The translations under genes and the position numbers were made by a program. This document shows positions 35,991 through 46,300 of a stretch of 64,000 nucleotides of DNA, piece after piece. The notes beneath the pieces were generated by a model. The model had not been told where the DNA came from. It ran no database searches and worked only from the letters and a program-made list of their open reading frames with translations. Source of the DNA: Pithys albifrons albifrons (Eukaryota > Chordata > Aves > Passeriformes > Thamnophilidae); the NCBI RefSeq assembly GCF_047495875.1, contig NC_092474.1, forward strand, positions 11,098,501-11,162,500, in the 5' to 3' direction. Within the stretch, counting starts at the first letter, position 1; the number at the start of each line of letters is the position of its first letter.

Positions 35991-37483
35991 TGCTGGAGCC
36001 CCTGGGCTGGCCGCTGGTGTTGCTGCTGGGGCCTTGGATTGCAGTTTGCCATGATCCAGATTTGAGACTGGATCCTTGGGTTTGACCTCCTTGTGCTCCA
36101 GCCCAGCTGTACCTGTGCTCTCCTGTAGTTTGGATCAAGATACTGGAAAACAAACTGACCTGCAGAAGTGGGATTTGTTTGGATAAAACCTTTTTTTTTT
36201 TTTAACTCCTTTGACCTCTGCTTCTGGTTCTGCCAGTGTCCTAAGTGAGGGTCCATTTCTTTTGAGAAGAACAAAAATCATGTGATTCTGCCAAAACCCC
36301 CAAACTTCTCCTTGTTGCCCTGTCCACAAATAGGCAATCTGAACTTGAATGTGAATTTTGGTGGCAAAGCTTTTGTTTTTGAGAGAGAAAAGGCATGAAA
36401 ATAAATCTGGCTGTTCTGCATTGATATCTGAATACGAAAGCTGCTGCAGGATCATTCCCAGGACTCTTCTGTTAGGAAGGAGGACTGCTGTTTGCTGCAA
36501 AGAAATGGAAAGCTGGCTTGCTTGGGTTATGTGGTGGTGGAGGATCACCCTTGGAAACAAACTGGGCTCACTGTGCTCAAGGTTTTCCTGGCCCTCGTCG
36601 GCCTTTCTGGGAAAACGAGGGCTCAGTTCCTCGGTCTGAATAGATGTAGTTAAAGGTGGAGAGTGTATGTGTGTGTAACTAAGATATCACATGTCTGGGC
36701 TGAAAGGGACATGCTCAGCACCTGAATAATTGCCTAAATAATATTAAGAATAATTTTTCTTTAAAATTACTAAAAGGCATGGAGGGTATGACTTCCTTTA
36801 AGGCCTTGAAGGTAGGCGTGCTCAGTGTGTCAGTCCGTGGCCCTATGGAATTGCTGGCCTTAGTTTGGTAGGATGTGATTCACTGATGTCCATGAGCTTG
36901 GAGTCAGCCCACTTGTCTCCCTTCCTCCCCCTTTTCCCAGGAGAGGCGAAATTTTAGTCACTTACTTGCCTGCATTTTTTTAGGTTTTTCGGGTTATGGT
37001 AAAAGCCCCGAACATACAATCACATCACAGTCAATCACTTTAAAGACTTTTTACGAGATGCAAACAATGAATGTGTAACACGTGGGGTTTTTAAATCAAT
37101 TGAGGTGCTGGGAGTTGTATCCAGCTGCCTTCACCCTTCCCTTTTCTTCACATATCTTGCATTGGTAACCCAAGAATAAGAGTGAGCTGGGATGATACTG
37201 CTGGAGTGCTAATTGTAAGACTTGAGTGGCTGTGGGAAGTGGCAGCTGAAGTCCCACCAGTCCATCCTGTCTGCTCTGATGTCGAATGGGGTTTGTGCTG
37301 GGAGGGCTGGGCCACCCCCAGAGCCCTCCTGTGGGAATGAAGCTGTCCTGTGGTAGTTACCCCTGCAATGAAGGGCCCAGCTGTGTTACTTTGGGACTCT
37401 TGTAGTGTGTGTGCAGATCTAGGAGGGAGTAACTTCTTACAGGCAGAAGTAAAGAAAATGTCTGAATTTACTGGAAATGATGC

Positions 37484-37489
37484 AATAAA
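37484..37489 (+). terminator. RAB35: candidate proximal polyA signal of RAB35 (AATAAA)
   Basis: Canonical hexamer 2,080 bases after the stop. Possible alternative polyadenylation site. Confidence 0.4.
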
Positions 37490-37840
37490 ATGAGGAAATG
37501 GTGCACCCAAGCCTGGAGTCTTCTCTTATATGGAAAAGTTGGTCCTCTTTGAGTCCAGGTCTTTGTGGCCGTGGTTTGAACTCTGCAAATCCAGGTTTCC
37601 ATCTTCCTGGCTTAAAGTGGGAATGTCTTTATTTTTTTCCCCCAGAGCTGGCTGTAGAGGAGCAGCTACCTCTGCTCTTGCCATGACTATTCAATTGGAG
37701 AGGGTGGGGACTGTGTATCTAGTGGTGCTGATGTGAAGTTTCCTAAATGTTGAGCAATGGAATGTCTAACTGGTTTGCTAGGATTATTTCTGTAATGAAA
37801 GTTTCTAATTATGCTTTTTAAATAATTTTAAAAAACTAAA

Positions 37841-37846
37841 AATAAA
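37841..37846 (+). terminator. RAB35: candidate main polyA signal of RAB35 (AATAAA)
   Basis: Canonical hexamer in an A-rich setting, followed by a T/G-rich downstream stretch (TCTGTTTCCTCTGCTGTCC). Confidence 0.55.
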
Positions 37847-37968
37847 GGTTACAAGCTGCCAAATCTTTTCCAAGGCTCTGTTTCCTCTGCTGTCCAGCAC
37901 CTGGAGGTGGAGGGTGGCAAGCCAGGGGTGAGCTCTGCTGTGTGTAGAGGGAATATTGACAAAACCAC

Positions 37969-37974
37969 AATAAA
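37969..37974 (+). terminator. RAB35: candidate distal polyA signal of RAB35 (AATAAA)
   Basis: A further canonical hexamer, ACAATAAATGC, before the intergenic minisatellite. Confidence 0.35.
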
Positions 37975-38251
37975 TGCTTTCAAATGTCCAGTTGCTATTT
38001 TAGTTTTAAATGTGAATGAAGAGTTAAGCTGGAACTGGTAGTTTATTTCTGCGTGAAAGGGAGATGCTCATGATTGTGCTGTGACCTTTTGTCTTTCTGT
38101 TCAACAAGTTTTGGGTGAGCTTTGAAAGCTTCTCCAAGGCAGCAGGGGGGACCCCCGAGGGGATTAAAAAGCATCTGGAGTCTGCCCTCACTTTCCCAGG
38201 ACATTAATGTGTGTTTAATGAATCTGTGAAGGACTCTGCAGCCGTGGCTGT

Positions 38252-38678
38252 GCCTGCTGCCCCCAGCACCCCCTGCCCAGCTGCCCCCAGCACCCCCTGC
38301 CCAGCTGCCCCCAGCACCCCTTGCCCGGCTGCCCCCAGCGCCCCCTGCCCAGCTGCCCCCAGTGCCCCCTGCCCAGCTGCCCCCAGCACCCCCTGCCCTG
38401 CTGCCCCCAGCACCCCTTGCCCAGCTGCCCCCAGCACCCCCTGCCCAGCTGCCCCCAGCACCCCTTGCCCAGCTGCCCCCAGCACCCCCTGCCCTGCTGC
38501 CCTCAGCACCCCTTGCCCTGCTGCCCCCAGCACCCCCTGCCCGGCTGCCCTCAGCACCCCCTGCCCGGCTGCCCCCAGCACCCCCTGCCCGGCTGCCCCC
38601 AGCACCCCCTGCCCGGCTGCCCTCAGCACCCCCTGCCCTGCTGGCCTCAGCACCCCTTGCCCGGCTGCCCTCGGTGCA
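38252..38678. repeat. 24-bp minisatellite between convergent genes RAB35 and BICDL1
   Basis: About 18 copies of a 24-base unit, CTGCCCCCAGCACCCCCTGC plus CCAG, with point variants (CTTGCC, CCTCAGC, CCCGG, CCCTG). C-rich on + and G-rich on -, with closely spaced G runs on the - strand. The period is a multiple of three, so several frames on both strands are open and spell alanine/proline or glycine/alanine octapeptide repeats. I see no support for translation. Confidence 0.96.
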
Positions 38679-39139
38679 GGAACAGCACCCAGAGCAGGGC
38701 AGGGCCTCACTCCTGGAGAGGTGTGATGGAAACCAGTGGGAAGGGGCCTCTTCTCCCTCTGCACTGTTCTGGTAGGACCAGGTAGAGGGGAATCTGAGCA
38801 GGTGTGGATGGTCTGAACTGCAGCTCCTGCAGGCTGGAGGTGCGTCACTGTCTGTCAAATAGAGTTTGAATCTGCCTCCATGTAAGAGCCAGCAAACAAC
38901 ACAAGTGGCTGGAAGGTGGAAGGTGGGATGATTTACCAGCTCATCTGGTAAATCAAATACTGCAAATGTTTTTTCTCCTGGCCTGTTCTCTTCTGAACAC
39001 ACACATGGTTGAATTTCTTGGGGTGATGCAGCACTAAAGATGCTGTTGGGTGTTAGATGCCAGTTCAAAAATTGAGCTTCTTTTGCAGGTAGGCACAGTA
39101 AGCAGTGAGAGCTGAGACAGTATCTTATAAATGATCTGT

Positions 39140-39145
39140 TTTATT
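39140..39145 (-). terminator. BICDL1: alternative polyA signal of BICDL1 (AATAAA on - strand)
   Basis: TTTATT on + at this position; hexamer on - preceded by CAG and followed by ACAGATC. Confidence 0.35.
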
Positions 39146-39224
39146 CTGAAGAGAACTATTTACAAAAGAAGTAGAGCATTGTTTTTACTAAAAATATGCC
39201 TTTATAGATTTTTATAATATGTAT

Positions 39225-42200
39225 CTTATAAAAACCATACATTTATTTACATTACTGCTACATACAAAAATTACAGCACTGTGGTATATGTACATATCTA
39301 TAGATACATTCTTTCTGCTTGTCCCTGCTGTGTGCTTTTTCCCTCTCAATCCAAGGGAATCATTGCTGCAGCACCCAGACACTTCTTTCTTGGCTTTTTG
39401 GTTCAAACAATCTTGCTTTTTATAGCAGAGTGGGGAGTAGAGTTTGCCTGATGGAGAGGCATATCTGGAATTTACCATCCTAAGTAGGACAAGTGCATCA
39501 GCCCTGCCTGCAGCCTCCCTTCCTGCTTCTCTGTGCAAAATTATCCTGTTGTCATTACCTGTCATTGACTGCTCTGCTGTTCACCTCCACGGCAAGATGC
39601 TGATCTAAGTTTGTATTAAGATAAAGTGCTAGTGACTTGCCTTTCAGTTACTCTTGTTCCTTGTTTACAGTTGCTTCCTTTACAGAGTTTGTGAAGGGGA
39701 GACAGATCCCTTTTCCCTCAGGCTGGCATAACAAACATTTGCCCAAACAATCAGTCACCTGTTACTTAACTGTGGGAAAGTCCTTTGTAACCTTAATCTC
39801 AGCAGGCATCTCTTCTCTGTGCAATATTTGAACAGTGACTGTGCAGCACTACTGGTTTTTTACCATTATCTCCAAAGCAAGGCTGAGGGTTGTTTAGAGC
39901 TGCTGATCCCACTCCTTAAATCCACTTTGGGATCCTGAGTACCTGCTGGATTCATGTTCTTCCTCATCTCATCCACTGGAGCCATTGTGTCCTTTACGCC
40001 TTGTGTGTCCTGGAAGCATCAAGTCCCACAGGTGAAGTGTCTTCTCACCAGCACTGCAGGGCTGATTCAGGCTCCTGGCTGTGACAGGATGGAGGTGGAT
40101 GTTCTCATGACAGTGCAAAGTGTAATAGTCAGGACCTTGTTAAAACACAGTGTGACAAATGAGCGTGAAGGGCTGCATGGGTGAGGTCTTAGAAGACAGA
40201 ACAACAAAACCAGCTGCTGTGTTAAGGCAGTTTCTGTTCCTGTGGAGTAGCAGCTCAGCACAAGGAGGTCTCCTTTGGTGTGTTGTCCAGTTCATTACAC
40301 CCAGTTCTCTTGTATTTCTGGGTTTAGTAGTGCAACTAAGTCTTTAGGGTTAAGGGGCTAGTTTGAAGAAACCATACCCAACTGGCACCTTAGAACATGC
40401 TGACTGTCCTGTTCCAATCTCTTCCACCACTCTTATTGAATAAATTAAATTGCAGTGGCATTAAGGATTCTCCTTCAATGAAGAGATGTGCTGTGCCTAC
40501 CCCTGCAACTGAATGAGTTGCTGTACTCAGCAAACACGTGGCAGAAGGCACCTTTCTTCATCTCATTACTGCATCTTCATGGGGTAACTTAAGGCCCTTG
40601 CCTTAGGATTGGATCCATCCATCCATCCTCACGAGGGTGGAGTCCCACACAGCTGCTGGGCATGTGTCTTGAAGAGTGCTGGTGGGGCCTGGGAAATGAC
40701 AACTGACAGCAGAAACGAGCTCTGTGAGGACCGAGATGTTCCCGTGGCTGTCCCACGATAAGCAGAACATCCTTTTTGGTGTGTAACTGCTCACAGGTAT
40801 CTCTGGCATCCAGGAACCCTCATTTTGCAGGTATCAAAGGTTATGTTAATGCATATGGGTCTTGGCAGCAGGAAACACTGAGCATGTGCCTCTTGTCTCT
40901 GCCCTTTGGAGAGTCACCACGCAGGTAAGAGGGAGGGTGAGGACTTGCCATCCTGAGAGCACTTGGCACTGTGCTACGTCCCTTTCTCTCACTTGCACAA
41001 GTGGATACAAGCAGATACTCAACAGCCGAGCATTGCCTAGAAAGGAGAGGCCAAGGTTCAGTTTCCTTCCCTGCCTGTGACACTTCAGATTCCCCAAAAG
41101 CATCAAGCTGTATTGGTGGGGCTTTGCCCAAGTATTTCCTGGAGCAGGCTCTGCAATCCAGGTTTTGTTGCTTTCAAGTAAATGGGTTTTTACACCACTC
41201 AGCTCTTGACCATAGTTTCCAATCTCAGAGTACTCTGCTTGTAACACAGAGCTGCCTTAGTGCAAGAGGATTTAACATCAGTGCAGTAGTTTCATGCTAA
41301 CAAGGAAATAGGGGGATGCTCAAATCTTTGTAGGCAGAAAGGATATTTGTAGTGAGGTATTATGGATGTTCTATCCCATAGGTAAGTTTAATAATAAAAC
41401 CCAAGCCACCAGCCTCTTACCTGCTGCTTAGAAGGTGTTTGATACCTAATTCTAGCAGAAAGCTTGTTCCTGGAAATAGTGAGCAGAGAGCAGGACCCTG
41501 TGGGATGGTGTTTTAGCACCAAAGTTGCTGAGCAGGGCAGAGCTGAAGGGGCTCTGCCTGTGGTGGGACAGTGTAGCTGGTGGCCTCTTTAAAGCAGCAG
41601 GGAAACAAATTAGGGCCTGTGGGTATCATGAGCTATGAGAATGTGTGAAAATTGGATGACAGCAGCAGGACATCCCTGAACTGAGCCTGGCATTCCTCAC
41701 TGGCTTATGATGGTGTTAAAGAGAAGAGCTGTAAGGTGCCCATCCAGTGCACAGGGAAGGTCCCTACTTCAGTATTGCAGAATTTCCAGCACTGCTGTTT
41801 GTATACACCAAAAAAATCACGTTCCTTCTTGTTGATCAAGTCGTGCAAAGCAGGCTCTGATCATCTTTGATCAAAAGGAGGTTTGGCTCTCTGCTTGCCA
41901 AAGGGCTGAGAAGTGAATGACTCACAGGCAGGGACAAAAACTCATTTCTGTCAGGCCTTAGCCAATGTTACTGCATAGGGCAGAGTAATCTGCAGGCTTT
42001 CCAGAGCTTTGTGGACACGCTGATGGCCTTTGGCCTCAGTGAAGGCAGATGCCAGTGTGCTCTCTGAGGATCCAGTCTGCCAGCCCAGCATCAAAGACCA
42101 ACCGACATCATTACTGGGAGGCTTTCAGTGAATGATTAGTTGGGCTTTTGTGGGCCTATCCATTAAAATGACAGGTTTCTTCTCTGTTTGGGATGTGTGC

Positions 42201-43099
42201 ATGGCTTTAGGGAGAGGTGTGTGACTTGCTAAAGGTCCTCAACTACCTTTGGCCATTGGAGGGACAGCAGGTGCCCCAGGACTGAACACCCACAGCTTTT
42301 ATCCAGTCTGTAAGCTGTTGTAGATTGTCAGTCTCTTGGAGAGAAATCCTTAATGTTCTGTGTAGCTACAAACTGCAACTCTTACCTCTGAAACAGGAGG
42401 GAGCTGGAGAAGACAGTGACAGCAGCAACCTGCCCCCTGCCCTGAGCTGTGAGGAGCCTGGATTGCCAGAGAGGGTGAACAGCCACGCAGAGCTGCAGGT
42501 GCCCAGGCAGGATCTGCAGTGAGGGCTCAACTTCCACCACGGAGAAAGCTACATTTGTTAAAACATGGCAATGCTGGGGCCAGAGTGACTCCAGTCTTGG
42601 GATGGATGAAGGATGTCACAGCTGCCAGGACTGGAGGGTAGTATAAATGACTCCACTCTCTTCTCTTACATTCAGCCTCTTCTTGCCCCTGTTGCTCACT
42701 GTGACAGCAGTTCTCAATCCCCTGCACTGCTGTGTCTTGGGGCTGCTTATTTCCTTCTCCAGCATGAGAAAGCTTTTAAGACAATCAGAGTATTCTTCAC
42801 AGCAGAAACTGGACTGTGCCAAAGCGCCTAAAATATACCCTGAAGTTTATCACTTCACTTATAGAATAAGAAAAGTTTCTTTCTATTAGTATCACATTGT
42901 CAATTTGCAAATCTCCAATTCATGTAAACATTTGGTTCAGACCAGGTGCGGTGTAAATAGTGCAGAGTCTCAAGGGTCAACTCCTTTGCCCCCTTCTTTT
43001 TAACTCAGTGGATCAGACTTGGGTCCATCAGCAAGCTGGGCAGCTTCCCCACTCCCTATCTTGAAGCAGGAATTGTTGGAGAGTTTTCTCTTTTTCAAA
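39225..43099 (-). other. BICDL1: probable BICDL1 3' untranslated region
   Basis: Runs from the BICDL1 stop to the first good - strand polyA hexamers. About 3.9 kb of unique sequence with no recognisable coding content. The last 100 bases (39180-39300) are AT-rich and look like a typical mRNA end. Length is inferred only from the polyA signals. Confidence 0.45.
39242..39247 (-). terminator. BICDL1: candidate polyA signal of BICDL1 (AATAAA on - strand)
   Basis: Reads GTAAATAAATGTATGG on the - strand, followed by T-rich TTTTTATAAGATAC. Also within an AT-rich stretch typical of 3' ends. Confidence 0.45.
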
Positions 43100-43300
43100 T
43101 CAATTTTTCTTGAAAAAGGAGAAGAGACGGTTCCCTTCGGCCGCGCTGGGCTCATCCTGCTGCTGCTCCGGCCGGAACGCGGGGCAGGGCCTGGCACTGC
43201 GCCTGGCGCCGGAGCCACTGGAGAAGGAATAAGCAAGCTGGCTCCATTCCTTCGGGTGTTTGTCCATCAGCTGCTGGTCAATGACCCTGTGCATGTCATC
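43100..43300 (-). CDS. BICDL1: BICDL1 terminal coding exon
   Basis: Acceptor CTGCAG|GATGAC, stop TGA (TCA on +) at 43100-43102. Encodes DDMHRVIDQQLMDKHPKEW, a variable Gly/Ser/Arg/Pro-rich part, then DEPSAAEGNRLFSFFKKN. The variable part is GC-rich (43136-43215) and differs strongly from human as I recall it. Confidence 0.93.
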   Translation of the reverse strand, partial: DDMHRVIDQQLMDKHPKEWSQLAYSFSSGSGARRSARPCPAFRPEQQQDEPSAAEGNRLFSFFKKN

Positions 43301-46300
43301 CTGCAGCGGGGGGAGAGGAGAGGGGTGTTAGCGCAGCTGATGCTCAACGGGAGCTCGCGCTGGGATGTGGCTGAAATGGATGGGTATGAAACGTGCAGTG
43401 ATGAGATGAAGCAGGGATGAGGACAGTGGGGACAGGCTGAAGTCCCCACCCGAAAGCAGGCTTGGCTCTGCTTGCTGCCCTGAGGCTTTTCAGTGAGCCA
43501 GGAAGATCAATCACACAGTTCTGAGGGATAAAGTGCTCAGGTGCTCTTGCACAGGAGTGCTGAGCCTGCCTGGCACCCCTGAACTCTGTTCCTCTGCTGT
43601 CTGCAGCTCACAGATGTGCCCTTTGGGGGCAGAAATAAATAAAGAGAACAAATGCAGCTGAAAGCAAATGCCAGAAGAAGTGAGGAGGTCTGTGCTGAGC
43701 AGGCCTGTGGGTGCAGCACGGGGAGCAGGCAGAGCTGCCTGCACAGCCACCTTAGTGGGGCTTCTCTGGGGAAGGTGCCGGGCCTGGGGAAGGTGTGGGC
43801 CCACCAGATCCCACCTGGGCTTTGCACCAGACTTACCAAGGGGAACTGAGCTCCTCCCTTAGACCTGCTCCTTTCCCCAGAGCAGAGCAGTGGAAGCAAT
43901 CTGCCTGACAGCTCAGCATGAACTGGGGCTGTTGAGATGCACCAGAAATTCCCTGGCTTGGTCCATGTTTGCAGCACAGTGGAACTGCTCATCACAAAAT
44001 AATTAGCCAGTTCTGTTGCCACTAATGATGTGCTGCCGTGTTCCTTGAAAACCAGGCTATCAATTCTACAAATATTAAACCTTTAGATCCATTGCTTATG
44101 CTATAATTGCACATATAAACTGCAGCTTAGTGAAAATGTGTGTACACAAACAAGCCCCACAGGAGGAATCAGCTGTTCTCCAGCGGTTTGGTTCCTGGGT
44201 AGGACCTGGTGAGAACAAGGGGATGGAGCGGTGGAAATGCTGTTCATTCAGCACCTTGTGCAGGACAGCCCATCAGGGCAGCAGCAGGACAGAAGGGAAG
44301 GTGCTGCCTTTGCCCAGTGGGTGCCCCACGTGCTCTGTATGTGGAATCAAATCAGCCAGCTGGGAGTGGAAACTTGAATGATGTTTAAATCTCTTGTTGC
44401 AGTATTTTCTGCAGGGAAAATGATCAATAGCCATGACCTGGACCTGAATTTAGTGTGGGGTTTTCTCTGGGGGAGCAGGAGGGTGCAGAGCTATGCAGAC
44501 TGGGGAAGATTTGGGTCTTTCTAGAGCAGGGCTGGAGAGAGGAAAGGCAGAGGGAGAGTTGAAGAGGTTAAGGTAAACATCAGTATTAAGATGAAACAGG
44601 TTTCCAGAGCTGAAGCTGCCATGTGAAAATGTGTGACACTGGGATTTTGAAGGCACCTCTTCTAGTAAATGAAGTAGGTACCCAGGCTCCTGCGTGGCAG
44701 ATCTGTGCCCTTCATCAACCACACAACAAGGGGTGAGTATGATTTATATATATACACAAAAATATTATATATATATAAATGCAGTATGAACTATTGAGAG
44801 TGCACTGTGTTTGGGCCTCAGTCTGTGGATGTGTGAATCAGAGAGCACAGCACTTGGCTGTGCAGGTTTTTTTACCTGCATCCTATTTTATAGTCTGTAT
44901 GATGTGCTTACAGAGCACAGTAATCTTGTTGAGAGTCCTTGGTAAAATGCAGACCAGAAGTGTGCAAGAGCAAAATGTTATCAGATTGGAGCCTCCACTT
45001 ATGCCCAGCCAAAGCAGAGACTCTTATTCTATTTTATCAGAAACATTCACCTTTGCAAAATAGTCCCCAAAATACATAAATCACCTGATTTGTTCTGTGC
45101 CTCTGTGGCTGAGCTGCTGTTCTGGAGAGATTAGGTGGTTGGAAACTATTTTGCTGCTGTGTAATAACACTTTAGGTCAGTGAGTTGGAGACAGTAAGGC
45201 CAGTGGGCCTGAGCCTCATCTCAGAGCTGGTGGGAGCAGGTCTGGGGGTGCTGTATGGCTGCGACAGGACCTGTTGTTAAACTCTGAGCTGGGTTTACTC
45301 TAGCACTAAATACTGAGTGTACTAAGTAGGTCTCAAACACCACCTGTCCAAACTGAAGCAGAACTTGTATCCAGATGGCTCCTCTGCCAGTCTGTATTTC
45401 AGGGAGCTTTGCAGATAACAGATATGTGGATACAGAGTGTTAATAATATGTGCCCCTCAGCCTGGCTTTCCCTGGTAAAACCTCACCATGGGGACAAGGG
45501 AATTCTACCCCTCATGCCCTGGCCTGGTGCTGGGGTGGGGGGTGTGTGTGCAGAATATTGTGGGTAATGGAGACCCCCCACTGGCCCCTCTTGCCAGATG
45601 ATAGTGAGGGCAGAGCAGGATGTGGGTGATGGTGGCAGCAGATGGAGCAGGCAAGGGCATGGTGGGTGCTGGGCGAGGGGTGGGGAGCTCACCTCAAAGG
45701 CAGGAGGGGTGTACGACTAAAGCTGTTGGTACAGGAACTGAGAAAGGCCACTAGATCAGAAACCAAAGGAGCCAGATAGTAAAAAGCCCTGAGGAAGCAA
45801 ACTGTAAGCAGGAGAAAGAAAAGAAAAGGAAAAAAAAAGAGAGAGAAACGAAAACACAGTGGAGTTGAGACAGGAGCGAGGTTGTATGGGAAAGGTTTCT
45901 ACTGGTCAGGCTCGTTGTTGGTGGAGTTGGGGTCTTGCATGGTCTGCAACAAATCACTGTAAATGGCACAGACCTTTTGATTCTGCTTAATCTGGTGTTA
46001 AAGTACCCTCCCTTGGTGCTGGGAGGAGACAGCTTTGCCTGCTCTCAAGGGCTCTCTGCCTTGAGGAGGGTTTTCTCCACTGACCCAAGCAGAGCATCTC
46101 CAGGGCAGCTGTGGGACTGCCATGGGTTTGATTTTATTACCTTGCTGGAGAGAGGGATTTTAGCTTCTTCTTCTTCATGGATCTTCTGAGTTGATGAAAA
46201 CAGCGCAGCAACAATCAGCATAACCCATCTGCCTCCCACCTTTCTGCTCCATGGAAATCCACAGGCATGCTGTGCCCACATGTCCCAAGGCTGTAGCTGC

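Larger units (their letters stand above)
35405..37870 (+). other. RAB35: RAB35 3' untranslated region (approximate end)
   Basis: From the stop to the AATAAA at 37841, about 2.4 kb, similar in scale to the mammalian 3'UTR as I recall it. It includes a 13-base T run at 36191-36203 and an internal duplication at 35827-35990. Earlier (37484) and later (37969) hexamers could give shorter or longer forms. Confidence 0.65.

Noticed and set aside
38043..39068. 341-codon - strand ORF with Gly/Ala/Arg/Ser repeats, and matching + strand ORFs, over the 24-bp minisatellite
   Set aside because: The open frames follow from a repeat period divisible by three with no stop codon. Flanking parts of the ORF have no protein similarity and there are no splice or initiation cues.
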